Assembly: GCF_032854445.1 (NCBI RefSeq)
Contig: NC_088297.1
Location: forward strand, 16,629,127-16,693,126
Length of the DNA stretch: 64,000 nt
Source: Liolophura sinensis
Lineage: Eukaryota; Mollusca; Polyplacophora; Chitonida; Chitonidae
Direction of reading: 5' to 3'
Part shown: positions 21,819 to 33,184 of the stretch, in pieces
Position numbering within the stretch: the stretch's first letter is position 1
Layout: the number at the start of each line of letters is the position of its first letter
Notes under the pieces: generated by a model
The model's input: the letters and a program-made list of their open reading frames with translations, nothing else
Told to the model about the DNA's origin: nothing
The model's database searches: none
Position numbers and translations under genes: made by a program

Positions 21819-21975
21819 CTTTATTTATTTGATTTATGTTTTACGTTGGTCTCAAGAATATTTCACTTATACAACGGCGGCCCCCATTAAGGTGGGATAA
21901 ATGCGGGCAGAGCCCAGGAGAAACCCACGACCATCCGCAGGTTGCTGGGAGACCTTCCCGCGTACGGTTGGAGAG
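21819..21975 (-). repeat. SINE family 1, 5'-truncated, with TSD
   Basis: Flanked by GAAATAGATTAT (21807-21818) and GAAATAGACTAT (21976-21987), a 12-bp duplication with one mismatch. Tail at left, body complete, tRNA head missing. Confidence 0.9.
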
Positions 21976-22676
21976 GAAATAGACTATAGTGAGGCCAGGT
22001 AATACTTCTTAATTGTTTTCTTCTGCATATATAAAATTGTGTAAAACATGGCCATCTTTTTGTTCAGGTGCGTCATCTACAGATACACGATGTTTTGATT
22101 AGTTCAACCGCTGCAACATTTATCTTCGTGACGTTTTGCTTTTTGTTTTTTGTTTTGTTTTTTTTTGCTTTGAAGTGAAGTTTAAGCAACATTATTCAAA
22201 ACATTTACCAGAGAAGTGTTGTCGACTATATGATGGACTAGGCCGACAGTTCGTGCGATGATATGGATGCTATTATACCAGAAGACAACAAAAATATAAA
22301 TTCTCCTATATTTACTCAATGTGCTGGATGAAAAACGCGAGGAGAAATTATAACCCAAATTTATGTAATTGCAAGAAAATATTTTTGCCCTTCTAACTTG
22401 CTTTGATCTTCGTCGAATGAGAAGTGAGTTTTTCTACAGCCTCAAAGTCACCTTGCGATGTCATCAGTTGCACGGTAGTATATTCGCCCAGCCCAAACGA
22501 CATCTACATTACCCTCCCCCACCCCCAAATAACAATCATTATTTCTAGACGTTATGGCAGTAAACGTTTTTATGTTTTTTGTATATCATTATATAAGAAT
22601 GACTATAGATCTCACTATTTTCGTATTTTGTCGGTGCCAGGTACATGCCGAATAATGATCATACTATAACTTCAGT

Positions 22677-22832
22677 AAGTGGGAAGGTCTTCCAGCTACC
22701 TGCCTATGGTCGTGGGTTTCCCCCGGGCTCTGCCCTGTTTTCTCCACCATAACGCTGGCCGCCGCCGCTTAAATAGTTAAATACTCTTGAACAAGGCGTG
22801 AAGCACCATTTACAGAAGTAATAAAATAATAT
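22677..22832 (+). repeat. SINE family 1 body and tail
   Basis: Starts at TAAGTGGGAAGGTCTTCCAG, carries CGTGGGTTTCCCCCGGGCTC, and has a diverged tail (CAAGGCGTGAAGCACCA). Confidence 0.8.
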
Positions 22833-22935
22833 CACTTCAAACGTTCAAGAATGTTATTCAGTGTACCTTAGGATACAAACGTTTATGTTTGCTGTCACAG
22901 ATAATAAGTTCGTGTCTGATAAGAAATAATGGGCA

Positions 22936-23085
22936 TTGTCTAAACGTTAGGCTGGTATTGGTTTGCCTGACGAAACTTTGAAACTCTTTGCGAGAGAATG
23001 TCAGATGTCAAACAGTTGTGAGGATAAGAGTGACATACCCCTAGGTGTCTATCACATCTACTGGCACAGGCAGGTGAGGTGTTCG
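22936..23085 (+). repeat. Dispersed repeat, pair with 24513-24650
   Basis: Shares TCTAAACRTTAGGCTGGTAT, GGTTTGMCTGA and CTTYGCGRGAG with 24513-24650, in the same order and orientation. Confidence 0.65.
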
Positions 23086-24068
23086 GGAATTTATGGTTGT
23101 TTATCAGAGCTTGTTCAGAGTAAACATTGAATTGTTTGTGGCTGAGTCAAAGCCAAAGATAACGTTGTAACTTATGGGAATGAATATAAGGATTTGATGT
23201 CATGCATTAGACACAGATTACTATGCGTATAATTAATGCTACATGCATAAAGAAACTTTCTCAGCTTGCTATAAAACATCGGTTTATACTTTGTATTTTT
23301 CTAATTTACAATTCTGATGACATCGTGCTTGATAGTTATGCTCTTTTATATCAATATATTAAAAGATTGGGTGTACTTCCGGCAAGGCCGACACTGTTTA
23401 TTCAGATTCTATCGCTGTTCGGGGTAAGAAATAAACATTGTTGTACTGTGTGTTTTGCTCGTATTACTGCTAATTAAATTGTGTTTTTTGACAAATGTTT
23501 AATGCGCAATGTTTAGTTATTTTGGTAGTTCCTTTAATTTTTCAGTTTTACGACAAATATAACAGTTCAGCAGGAGTTTTGAGCTAAATGCGTAAGATGC
23601 ATTTCAAACTTTGATATTCAAATGATTTTGGGTTTGGATATACCAATTTTCATAATTTAGTTAACATTTTAACTGAACATAAAATGTAATTCTGGCTAAT
23701 TTCAAATTCTTCTTGACACATTTTCGGTACTACAAAATACTGTTGTCTTACAGTAAAATCAAAATTCTACAAATATTTTGCCCGTCACAATATCCAACAT
23801 TTTATGTGGTAACCATATAGTGTACATTGTCTGTACAAACAAATCTTTACCCGGCAATAATGGACGTGGAATGTCATAAACGCAACAGAGAATGTTTAAC
23901 TGAGAATTTCACTTGATTAATTGATACCGGTCCTTTTTAATTTTAAATTTTAAATTTCAGTTCGCACGAATATTCACTTGGATAATAGCGGACAAAATCG
24001 TGGGGTGTGACACAGAACAAAGCCGATGCATGGCATAGAACACAAATTTTAAAATTTATGGTAGACCT
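23086..24068. other. No recognised gene, about 1 kb
   Basis: AT-rich; a plus frame at 23223-23477 is hydrophobic without family cues. Nothing else seen. Confidence 0.35.
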
Positions 24069-24312
24069 GGTTATTTATTTTATTTATTTATTTGATTTGC
24101 TGATTGAAGTATTCGTGAATTGTGAATAGTGATGTTAAGTGTTTAAGCTAATAATACAGAAACGATCCAAAGATTTAACGCAGCTGGGGTCTTATTGGAA
24201 GGTAGGAGATGTGCATATTTCGCTTATACAAAGGCGACCAGCATAATGGTGGGATGAAATCAGGCAGAGCCAGTGGGAAATCCACGACCATTCGCAGATT
24301 GCCGAAAGACTT
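24069..24312 (-). repeat. SINE family 1, internally interrupted
   Basis: The tail at 24069-24100 (TTATTTATTTGATTTGCTGATTG) and the body at 24208-24312 (ATTTCGCTTATACAAAGGCG, GGTGGGATGAAATCAGGCAG) are separated by about 100 bp of unrelated DNA. Confidence 0.6.
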
Positions 24313-24406
24313 TGCTGAAAAACATTATGTTTCATAAATCCTTCAACGTCATAGACAAAATTTGTTCATTTTAATATATGATTGCAGTTGCGTTTAAATA
24401 TGAACG

Positions 24407-24650
24407 GAGGAAACCGGAGTGCTTGGAATAAACGACCCACTTTGGGTAAGTTATTGACGGTCTTTCCCAAGTACAGAAATGTACACCATATACTGGTGGA
24501 AGACATGTGTAATGGAAATTATCTAAACATTAGGCTGGTATGGGTTTGACTGATGAACATTCAAAATTCTTCGCGGGAGGATGTAAGATGTTAGTCAGGC
24601 GGTCATGATCAGAATGACGTCCCTTTGATGTTGCCTGGTGCCCGTGATAG
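24407..24650 (+). repeat. Two adjoining dispersed repeats
   Basis: 24407-24500 (GGAATAAACGACCCACTTTG) has relatives at 45640-45700 and 52605-52730. 24513-24650 pairs with 22936-23085. Confidence 0.55.
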
Positions 24651-24900
24651 CTGCTACACTTAGCATTGAAAGGTTTAGATTTTGATGATCAAGCAGTTTC
24701 AACAATTTTTGATCAGGGTAGGCATCAATGCCTCCAGGCCATGGAATGCCAGGAGTACGCCAAAGCGAATGGTAAAACCGTAGTGACCCCAAGGTCAGTA
24801 AGAGCGGGAGAATCAACAGCTCTCCAGTTCAAGGTCGGGATTATAAGGACAGGAAATTTTTTAAGTCTAATTAGGTGATAAATATGCCACACGACCGTTT

Positions 24901-25134
24901 ATTTATTGGATTGGTGTTTTACGTCGTACTCAAGAATATGATTATGAAGGGAGGAAACCGGGTAAAGCCCGGCGGAAACCCAGGACCATCCACAGGCTGC
25001 TGGCAGACCTTCCCACGTACGGTAGGAGAGGAAGTCAGCATGAGCTCGACTTAAACTCACGGCGACCACCTTGGTGAGAGGCTCATTGTGCCGCACTGAC
25101 GCACTAACCACCTCGGCCACGAACGATCCATCAG
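24901..25134 (-). repeat. SINE family 1, near full length, with TSD
   Basis: Flanked by ACGACCGTTT at 24891-24900 and 25135-25144. Tail at left, tRNA-like head at right (minus-strand GTGGCCGAGGTGGTTAGTGCG). A deletion near 24940 removed part of the tail-proximal body. Confidence 0.9.
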
Positions 25135-25654
25135 ACGACCGTTTTGGTGCACATATCAGGAAGAGACGAATGCACTGAAGATGTCGTTTTTGGGCGACTT
25201 CACACGATAACCTTCATAATTGTTTCATAACACACGTATAAATCGTTTGAAAATATCCTTACAACAGGAAACAGTTTCTAATTTCTGGTTACCATGGCAA
25301 CACACAAAAAAGACAAAAAAAGAAACTAAGTCTTGGTAACATTGACAGTTGCTTATAATAATTCGAGAGGAAAATTTCAAATACTGAATACTGAAACCAC
25401 TTGGGCAGTAACTATCAAAGACATTCTGATTGTGTTACCAAGAGTTGCTTCCCCTTTTATACCATGGCGCTCCCTTCCTTGTCGAGTTGTAGCTCACAAA
25501 CCTCTGATACATACATCGGGTTTGTCATACATCACGCACACCTGAAACACAACAAGAGCTCAAAGACTTGCGGATGGGATATCGTTAATAAGGGGCAGGG
25601 AAACCAAATCAGAAATACAAAATATGTTAACCTAGTAACATATAATTAAGACGA

Positions 25655-25725
25655 GCAGCATAAAGGGAGAAACCAGAGCAAAGATAACAGTGTGATAACT
25701 GGCAAATGGTCACACCAAATACGGC
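25655..25725 (-). repeat. Dispersed repeat with GTGTGACCATTTGCCA core
   Basis: The minus strand reads GTGTGACCATTTGCCAGTTA, TCACACTGTTATC and CTCTGGTTT. Relatives lie at 35160-35290, 37970-38030, 38936-39180, 46885-47010 and 52310-52450. Confidence 0.7.
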
Positions 25726-25952
25726 TTCTTTTCAGTTTACCTCAGTTAGAATTAGGTAAAAAAGAACCACTTGCCATTGTAAAGAAAAACCGATAAAGGA
25801 TTTGTTTGATTGATGTTTTATGTCGTACACAAGAATTAGCAAAATGGCTTTTAGTTTAAATTTACCCCATTAAGCTAATACTTGTCATATAATACAGCGG
25901 AGAGAGTTTTATGGACAAATAAGAAAAGAAGTGTATTACCTAAGCAGGGACA

Positions 25953-26198
25953 CGTGGCCCAGTGGTTAGCGCGCCAGCACAGCACAATGGCCTAGGAGCC
26001 TCTCATCAATGTGAGTTCAAGTCAGGCTGGCTTCCTCACCTGTCGTAAGTGGGAAGGTCTCGTAGGAATCTGTTGATGGTCGTGAGTTTCCGCGCTCTGC
26101 CCGGTTTACAAAGACCATAATGCTGGTCACCGTTGCAAAGGTGAAATATTCTTAAGTACAGTGTAAACATCATTCAAATAAGTAGATAAATAAATATT
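25953..26198 (+). repeat. SINE family 1, near full length, diverged
   Basis: A-box region GTGGCCCAGTGGTTAGCGCG, B-box region GTGAGTTCAAGTC, body, and tail CATTCAAATAAGTAGATAAA. Confidence 0.85.
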
Positions 26199-27177
26199 AC
26201 CTTATCACGATTGTGACACTCACCTCAACTTTTGCCTTTTCTGAAAGAAATTAACAGAATTTACAACATGTTAGAGCCCATTAACAAACACATTTCCGAA
26301 ATTCTAGATCTCAGACATTAGATTTTCGTAAATAATGAACTGAAACTAAATGTTTTTACTGCAGATCAGAAAACAAACATTGTCGTTATTGTCATTCTAA
26401 CTTTTTGATTTTTAGGTAAGAGTAACTGGCCACCAGATATCTCCACATTTGCTGCAAAGGGAACTAAACGGGTGAAATACTAAGAACTCTCTTCATAACT
26501 TTGCGTCCAGCGCTTGAACACCATATATTTTTTAACTCAGGCATTTAGTCAGGCATTCACAGTTATCAGTTATGATGACACGACGTGATAATGTCAATGT
26601 CCACTTGTTATATTTATTCACCTTTTAATTAATACTGATTCGAAAATATCTTTAATTCTTTTTTGTCTCTTTTTGTGCATCAGATCACTCTGCTGTAGTG
26701 CTATTCACTTAGAGACTTTGTACTCTTTCTTTCCCGAACTCCGCTTTGATCAAATATATCACTTAACACTGGCGTTCCTACATTTCGATAACACTCCGAT
26801 TACTGCCATAGAAAAAACAGTAAGATACGAATGAGTATAGAGGGCGCTGAATACCATATCTAAAACTTATTTGAAATGTTTTCATTACATTAAATACACT
26901 ATCTGTCATAAGTTTATTTTTGCCCCAAGAAACTTGGTTTCTATTTACTGGCTTTCCAAATTCTAAATATGGTATATTATGCGGAATATAGAATTCAAGC
27001 ATTTTATTACATTTAATTCGATGAAAAATCAAAAATGCAAAAAAAGCATAACTGTTGTCAGTACTTTGTTACTTTCTTTTGAGGTTGTGTCAGCTTTGCA
27101 TTGTTAAGAATGCAGAAAAATGTCATGTTCAGCGTAAAAACTATCTTAGAACAATGGATTTACTTTTCACACGCAAA
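26199..27177. other. No recognised gene, about 1 kb
   Basis: AT-rich, no domain or splice structure. The minus frame 26778-27032 has no family cue. Confidence 0.35.
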
Positions 27178-27357
27178 ATTTATTTATTTATTTATTTGAT
27201 TGGTGTTTTACGCCGTACTCAAGAATATTTCACTTATACGACGGCAGCCAGCATTATGGTGGGTGGAAATCGGGCAGAGCCCAGGGGAAACTCACTGGTG
27301 AGAGACTCCTGGGTCATTACGCTGCGCTAGCGCGCTAACCAACTGAGCCACGGAGGT
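27178..27357 (-). repeat. SINE family 1 with internal deletion
   Basis: The tail and body (27180-27290) join directly to the tRNA head (27297-27357, minus-strand GTGGCTCAGTTGGTTAGCGC). The middle third is deleted, so both ends survive. Confidence 0.9.
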
Positions 27358-27654
27358 CCTCCACACCAACAAAGAGAAAAAAAAATGATAAATCTTACCC
27401 GATGGTCCCCGAGGACAAACTGAAAAAAAAGAAAATTTACAGAATAAAAAAATAATAATAAATAGAAAAGATTGCCATTTTATTATTATTGACTTATTGG
27501 GTAAGATTTGTTGTTTCGTGACCTCGCTATATCCCTTTTAAATTAAGAGTCACGATATCCTTTCTGATAGAAAGTTGAGTCTTCCAAACCACCCCTCGCC
27601 CGATCGGCTGTGAATTTAGGTTAGGCATTATACATGGACATGTATTTTGAGACT

Positions 27655-28130
27655 GATTGGTATAGCGAATAGTTTATAAAACATGGTAGATAGAAAAGTA
27701 GATCGTATTTCAATCTGTCACACTGTTTGCCGAGTTCATATGCGATCCACGAGCGAACGTTGCATTGTGGGAATCTGTGTGCTATCCCCTTTGTATGTTA
27801 TCTCGTCCGGCGGACAGTTTACTAGTGACTGGCGGCCTCCGTGGCTCAGTTATTTAGCGCGATAACGCAGCGTAATGACACAAAAGTCTCCCACCAATGC
27901 GGTCGCTGTGAGTTCAAGTCCAGCTCATGCTGCCTTCCTCTCCGGCCATACGTGGGGAGGTCTTGGGTAAACTGCGGATGGTCGTGGGTTTCCACCCAGG
28001 TCCTGCTTGGTTTCCACCCGCCATAAAGCTGGCAGCCGTCGGATAAGTGAAATATTCTTGAGTACGGCGTAAAACAGCAATCAAATAAATAAATACTAGT
28101 GACCGATTTCTCCTTGTAATTCTCTTGATT
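27655..28130 (+). repeat. Dispersed repeat split by a SINE, pair with 41080-41265
   Basis: 27680-27820 and 28104-28120 match 41100-41265 (GTAGATCGTATTTCA, CTGTCACACTGTTTG, AACGTTGCATTGTGG, GATTTCTCCTTGTA). The SINE at 27830-28093 interrupts this copy only. Confidence 0.8.
27830..28093 (+). repeat. SINE family 1, full length, reference copy
   Basis: Best complete copy: head TGGCGGCCTCCGTGGCTCAG with box A, box B in GTGAGTTCAAGTCCAGCTC, body, and 3' end GAGTACGGCGTAAAACAGCA followed by ATCAAATAAATAAA. Flanked by TACTAGTGAC at 27820-27829 and 28094-28103. The related locus at 41.26 kb serves as an empty site. Confidence 0.95.
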
Positions 28131-28334
28131 GACATTTTTCGAAGACTATGGGCACAGGGCGCTTAGTTAGGCATCAAATGCAACTCATTTTGTATGTAGT
28201 TGAACCAAATAAAAAAATCTGAATTCCTTTGGGCAATATGTACATAACATGGTCCGTAAATCCAATCTTGAAATCAAAACATTTCACTAAATTCAGGTTC
28301 TTTTTACGGGTTTTTTTTTTGTACTTTAGGTACA

Positions 28335-28340
28335 TTTATT
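28335..28340 (-). terminator. Candidate polyadenylation signal, lipocalin A
   Basis: AATAAA on the minus strand, about 84 bases after the TAG of the lipocalin A terminal exon. Confidence 0.5.
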
Positions 28341-28423
28341 GTTTGTACGTGTTCATTAAGGAACATATAAATCTGTTGGTAGATTTACATTCGATTTTAC
28401 ATTGAACATATCTTAAATCCCGT

Positions 28424-28695
28424 CTATTTGTTTTGTATGTGAGAATAACACAGCAGAGCCAAAGATTGCTTACTATTCTCTTGCATAGTAATAAAGAAGT
28501 CCTCCTCGTCAATGCAAAACTGGTCGAAGAGTTCTATAAGCCTGATGAACTGTTTTGAGGTCAAATATGGTTTCCGGCTCCATACCCAGCTTCGAATACC
28601 TTCGCAGGCGCCAGCAGGAGTGTCTGGCTCCCTCACACAGCCAAGGACAAACGCGTACCCAGTATAGTCCGTTTCGATCACCCAATAATCGTCAC
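28424..28695 (-). CDS. Lipocalin A terminal exon: TDY motif
   Basis: Acceptor TTGTCTCTGCAG, 272 nt including TAG. Starts in phase 1 with DDYWVIETDYTGYAF and contains Cys residues in VLGCVRE, GACEG and QFCID. Same length as the lipocalin B terminal exon. Confidence 0.9.
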
Positions 28696-31600
28696 CTGCA
28701 GAGACAAGAACGATAGTAATGAATATAGTTTATTCATGTACATGTAGTTAGGTTTGCATGTTCAGTTGTGGACTGTACAAAAGTAAGTATAGTAAGTGCC
28801 TGCTGCATAATTTTGCGATTTTTCCTCGCCATACACATAAAGCCTGAAAACGGCAAAGCTGGCCCAAATCGCTGAGTCCATCGCCTTACTCCACCTCTCA
28901 GACAATGAGAGTGGTTAAAACTGCCGGCCTGTTCGTGTAAACTCGGAACCTACGTCCAATATTCCGGTTTCCCGATCGTCAAGAGGAAAACGAACTGTAC
29001 TGTTCGCTACCATCTGGGAAGAAGAGTTCTACCGGAAATGTACGAACTGCACTTCGGAGGATTCCGACGGAAATTCTCCTACTTACACAGAAGGTTTCAG
29101 AACTAGTTCTTAGGCAAAATGGAATAGCCCACAGCGGATTTTGGCGCTGCCTTTATTTATAATTTGTCATCTTCAGGTACATATTAGAATTTTTTATGCC
29201 ATGCACCTGCGAGGAAATGCATACTCTTTTCAGTGGTATTTGTTTGTATTTTAGGTGTTCTTCTCCTTTAAAAACTGTTCAGTTTTCAAGTGCATATACT
29301 GCCGCCACTGAAATATCATGCTGAAGACACCAGACATGTCTGAGCGCCAAGCGAAGCACCAGAAAGACCATTATTTATGTCCTTCGTTATTATTAATGTC
29401 CGACCCGGGTTGTACACCGGGTCTACCGACTTCAAGGCTTATGGTCTACCGTTAGACCGTGCGAGGCATAAGGCAGACGCCGGAATACAGTTTTGAAGTA
29501 TTGACATCATTTATTAAAGTCAAAATTTAGATCCAACTCATTTAATTTTTCAAGTTTCTAGCATCTGACGGTATTGACGGTATTGTTTTTCACATATTTT
29601 CATTCTTATTGCCTCTGATAAAATATTTTAAGTATTCAATTCATAATTTTATGGTAAATTTATCACGCTGCAATCCGGCTATGTGTAAGGTAAATAAACA
29701 AATTCCTCGAAGAAAAACTTACCTTTGTGCACGGATCGATCGAGAGAGTCAAAGAACAGAAGTTTGCCGTCTACATCTGTTTTTTCCAAAGTCACTTCAC
29801 CTTCCACAAGGAAACATTCGTCATTTTTGACCGGGTTGCTGAGAATATGAATATTTTTAAAAATAAAAACAAATGCTAAAAACAAAGCGTATAATGTGAA
29901 CACTGGTCGACTAAAGACAGAAAACATGGGACAAAATAAACCGGTTTGGTCTGCTTACACTTTGGCTGGTGAAATTCAAAAGTTGTTCTGATAAGGTATT
30001 AATTTATTTTGAGTCATGTTGCCTGCACAGATCATGCTTCAACAATCATAACGGGTCTTACAGACAACACAACAGGCCTTATAGACAACACAACGGGCCA
30101 TACAGACAATATAACGGGCCATACAGACAACATAACGTGTCTTCCAGACAACATAGCGGGTCTGACAGGCAACATAACGGATCTTACAGACAACATAATG
30201 GTCTGAAAGGCAACATAACGGATCTGACAGGCAACATAACGGGCCTTAGAGCCAACATAACGGATCTGACAGGCAACATAACGGATCTTAAAGACAACAT
30301 AACGGTCTGACAGGTAACATAACGGGTCTGACAGGCAACATAACGGGCCTTAAAGACAAAACAACGGGCCTTACAGACAACATAACGGGTCTGACAGGCA
30401 ACATAACGCGTTTTATCATGCCAAATAACAACTAAGGGATTAACATGTCAGATAACAAACAAGAGAGTGGGGTTAAAATGTCAGATAAAAAACAAGTGAG
30501 TGAGGTCAACATGTCAGATAACAAGCAAGAGGGTGAGGACAACATGTCAGATAACAAACAAGAGAGTGGGGTTAATATGTCAAAAAACAAACAAGAGAGT
30601 GCTGTCAACATGTCAAAAAACAAACAAAAAAGTGCTGTCAACATGTCAGATAACAAACAAGTGAGTGATGTCATCATGTCAGATAACAAACAAGACAGTG
30701 GGGGTCAACATGTCAGATAACAAACAAGAAAGTGCTGTCAACATGTCAGATAACAAACAAGTGAGTGATGTCAACATGTCAGATAAGAAACAAGACAGTG
30801 GGGTCAACATGTCAGATAACAAACAAGAGGGTGAGGTCAACATGTCAGATAACAAACAAGACAGTGGGGTCAACATGTCAGATAACAAACAAGAGGGCGA
30901 GGTTAGCATGTCAGATAACAAACAAGAGAGTGGGGTTAAAGTGTCAGATATCAAACAAGAGAGTGGGGTTAAAGTGTCAGACAACAAACAAGACAGTGGG
31001 GTCAACATGTCAGATAACAAACAAGAGATTGGGGTTAACATGTCAGATAACAAACAAGAGCGTGGGGTTAGAGTGTCAGATAACAAGGAAGAGAGTGGGG
31101 TCAACATGTCACATCAACAAACACGAGAGTAAACAAGAAAATGGCTGAACATATCAGATAACAGTCAAGGTACCAACGTTTACGGGGCAGATAAGAAACA
31201 AGAGAGTTGGGTTCGCATGTCATATTAATGTATCAAACAAGACAGTGGTGTCAAATAACAAAGGAATCGGCGGTGACATACCTCCCAATGATCTTAATTG
31301 CGATTGTTCCGTTAGGCAGCTGGCTGTAGATGTGCAGGAAGTCGTTGAAAATAAACCGAGGAGGAAAAAACATACGGGGAGTGAACACAATCTCGTACCA
31401 AGTTCCCAAGTACTGCAAAAAAAATGTCACCAAACGGCTGAAGAAATACCTAGAGAGAGATTCTCTGGATAATAGTGATGGGTTATGTATTGCTGAATAT
31501 AGTGAATATAGTAGATATTATGAAGGTACAATACGAAATCTTAGACCCATTTGAAAAAAATTGGAAGACATATATGAAATGAAATGAAAGGAAACAAAAT

Positions 31601-32094
31601 GGCTTATTGTATATCCTTCAATTATGTTCCTAAATATTGTCACACAACATGTTCTTTAAGATTACAGGGTAATTATGAAATTATTTCTTTATTAAATTAG
31701 AACAGAACTCTTAACAATTCACACCTCATAAATGCCCAGAAGAATAATGTAACGCAAAACTTGTGTATAATTACAAGCAGTCAACTTTAACTATCCTTCA
31801 GAAAATTAAAAACTATAGAACATGGGTAGGCCAAAATCAACCTTCATAACTCAGGCATTGTGATTTACGTACGTACGATACTGGATTTATGCGTGCCACT
31901 ACATGTACAAATGTTATTTAAAGAAAAAATACATCCGAATATGTCTAGAAAAAAAGACCGAAGTTCTTTAATAATCTTTTCCTTGAACAAAAATTGTCAA
32001 ACAGTGAGTACATTTATTAGTAATCTATAACATACTCTGTCAAGGTCGAAGTTTGGTTGTACAGTCCACCTGGAGCGGTCACACTGGCGACATC
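28424..32094 (-). CDS. Lipocalin A, ApoD-like, split gene (signal exon not found)
   Basis: Four minus-strand exons with matching GT/AG sites and phases: 32036-32094, 31282-31412, 29723-29838 and 28424-28695. They give 191 residues plus stop. The exons carry, in order, the pre-barrel VQPNFDLDR, the lipocalin G-x-W strand (YLGTWYE), a middle barrel segment with a Cys (NDECFLVEGE), and the TDY motif (ETDYTGYAFVLGC) followed by SRKP and the C-terminal helix. ApoD-type lipocalins are secreted eight-stranded barrels that carry small hydrophobic ligands. The first exon listed starts in phase 1, so a signal-peptide exon should lie between 32.1 and 32.9 kb; I could not identify it. The intron at 29839-31281 holds two minisatellites. 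The frame is intact. Lipocalin B lies about 0.8 kb upstream on the same strand with the same internal phases, so the two are tandem paralogues. Ligand unknown. Confidence 0.85.
29300..29470 (-). repeat. tRNA-like SINE family 2, degenerate
   Basis: Minus strand shows GGTCTAACGGTAGACCAT then a CCCGG-rich box-B area. The plus-strand text CACCAGACATGTCTGAGCGC resembles 49450-49520. It lies in a lipocalin A intron. Confidence 0.55.
29723..29838 (-). CDS. Lipocalin A exon: middle barrel
   Basis: Acceptor ATTCATATTCTCAG, 116 nt, donor GTAAGT. Starts in phase 2 and ends in phase 1, fitting both neighbours. Contains NDECFLVEGEVTLEK and DGKLLFFDS. Confidence 0.85.
30047..30411 (+). repeat. 21-bp minisatellite, about 17 units
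   Basis: Unit near ACAGACAACATAACGGGTCTK. It lies inside the lipocalin A intron 29839-31281. Open frames across it are repeat artefacts. Confidence 0.9.
30442..31235 (+). repeat. 33-bp minisatellite, about 21 units
   Basis: Unit ATGTCAGATAACAAACAAGA followed by GAGTGGGGTTAAC. The plus strand reads MSDNKQESGVN repeats for up to 155 codons and the minus strand reads LTPLSCLLSDM repeats for 142. A one-base insertion near 30693 shifts the plus frame. It sits in the same intron as the 21-bp array, which argues against a coding role. The last units (31135-31235) are degenerate. Confidence 0.92.
31282..31412 (-). CDS. Lipocalin A exon: GxW strand
   Basis: Acceptor ATTTTTTTTGCAG, 131 nt, donor GTATGT. 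Starts at phase 0 with YLGTWYEIVFTP and ends in phase 2. Confidence 0.85.
31413..32035. other. Lipocalin A intron, no internal feature
   Basis: Intron between the pre-barrel and GxW exons; AT-rich with no repeat recognised. Confidence 0.5.
32036..32094 (-). CDS. Lipocalin A exon: pre-barrel segment
   Basis: Acceptor TTTGGTTCTCCTAG, 59 nt, donor GTATGT. Encodes a two-Cys N-terminus and VQPNFDLDR, ending in phase 0, which is where ApoD genes join to the GxW exon. Starts in phase 1. Confidence 0.75.
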
Positions 32095-32151
32095 CTAGGA
32101 GAACCAAACAAATACAATAGTGATGGACTGACAGGCTGGAATCAGTGTAAT

Positions 32152-32215
32152 GGCTGTTTATTTGATTTGTTTGGTGTTTTACACCATGGTCAAGAATATT
32201 TGATATGTACTCTGG
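32152..32215 (-). repeat. SINE family 1 tail fragment
   Basis: TGTTTATTTGATTTGTTTGG then GTGTTTTACACCATGGTCAAG: the tail end only, just upstream of lipocalin A exon 32036-32094. Confidence 0.65.
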
Positions 32216-32454
32216 CGATAGGCTTCGTGGCTGACAAAAAAAACGGGCAAATCCTGGGATAATCACCGCAGCTTCCTATATGTATATCTAATAACATTTA
32301 CTGGCTTAAAACTGTTCACGACAGCTGAGACAGGACTGGAGCAGACGATCACAGTTATCCAAATCACGTGGTTTCTGGCAGAACACATTATGAAAACGCG
32401 CCCAGACAACAAGCATGACACCATATAGTGCAGAAAAATGTCACCAGGTTAAAT

Positions 32455-32620
32455 GAGGGGTCTCCCAGTGGTTAGCGTGCGAATGCAGCACAATAAACCC
32501 AGGAGGCTCTCACCAGTGCGATCGCTATGAGTTCAAGTCCATCTCCTGCTGTTTTACAACCCGCTCGTGCGAGTGAAATACTTTTGAATATGGCTTTAAA
32601 CACCAATCAAATCAATAAAT
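32455..32620 (+). repeat. SINE family 1, body deleted
   Basis: Head with A and B boxes (CCCAGTGGTTAGCGTGCGAA, GTTCAAGTCCATC) joined to a diverged 3' end (TTTAAACACCAATCAAATCA). Confidence 0.85.
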
Positions 32621-32751
32621 AAATGTGCTTGACGCAACATTGCGATATATTTTCAGTCACAAGAAGGGATCTTGCTAGCTCAGATATTTAAAGCACTGGC
32701 TCACTGCGACTACCGGGCCAATGTTTGAAGCCACCTATAGATGTCCGGAGG

Positions 32752-32757
32752 TTTATT
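32752..32757 (-). terminator. Candidate polyadenylation signal, lipocalin B
   Basis: AATAAA on the minus strand, about 156 bases past the lipocalin B stop. Confidence 0.4.
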
Positions 32758-32803
32758 AGGACGCCCAGTTTGTTCCGCAAATTAATTCATACCCCGATTA
32801 ATC

Positions 32804-32828
32804 TATCAATCAATCAATCAATCAATCG
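32804..32828 (+). repeat. (CAAT)n microsatellite
   Basis: About six CAAT units beside lipocalin B. Confidence 0.85.
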
Positions 32829-32912
32829 GCCAGTCTTTGCCATGAAAGATGAACGAAGTTCCTTTTCTTTGAAGATAAGCCTTGTGTTTGACTACACGCT
32901 AAAAACATGTAT

Positions 32913-33184
32913 TTATAAATTGACAAACGAGGACCTAAACTTGAACTTACTCTCGCCAGTTTGACCAACAATTTGAAAGTAATCTGGCCTCAGACAAAGT
33001 CCAGTGATCTTCTTGTCTATTCGGTTACGTATTTCCTCACTCAGATCGGACTTCCGGGTTCTCTCCAGTATCCAGCTGTAGGCGGACAAACACCTGTTGG
33101 TTACGCGTTGAACCTGGTAACAACCGTAGATCAAGGCATAGTTCTCGTAGTCCGTGTCCACCACCCAGTAGTCCACGGAAAATC
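32913..33184 (-). CDS. Lipocalin B exon 4: TDY motif and C-terminus
   Basis: Acceptor TTTCTTGTCTAACAG, 272 nt with TAA. Starts in phase 1 with FSVDYWVVDTDYENY. Confidence 0.9.

Noticed and set aside
27390-27512. Short inverted repeat (AAATCTTACCC and GGGTAAGATTT)
   Set aside because: Only 11 bp arms with a 100-bp AT-rich gap and no second copy; could be chance.
30445-31132. Protein with MSDNKQESGVN repeats, or its antisense counterpart
   Set aside because: Frames arise on both strands because the unit is 33 bp. The plus frame is broken by a one-base insertion, and the array lies in an intron of lipocalin A.
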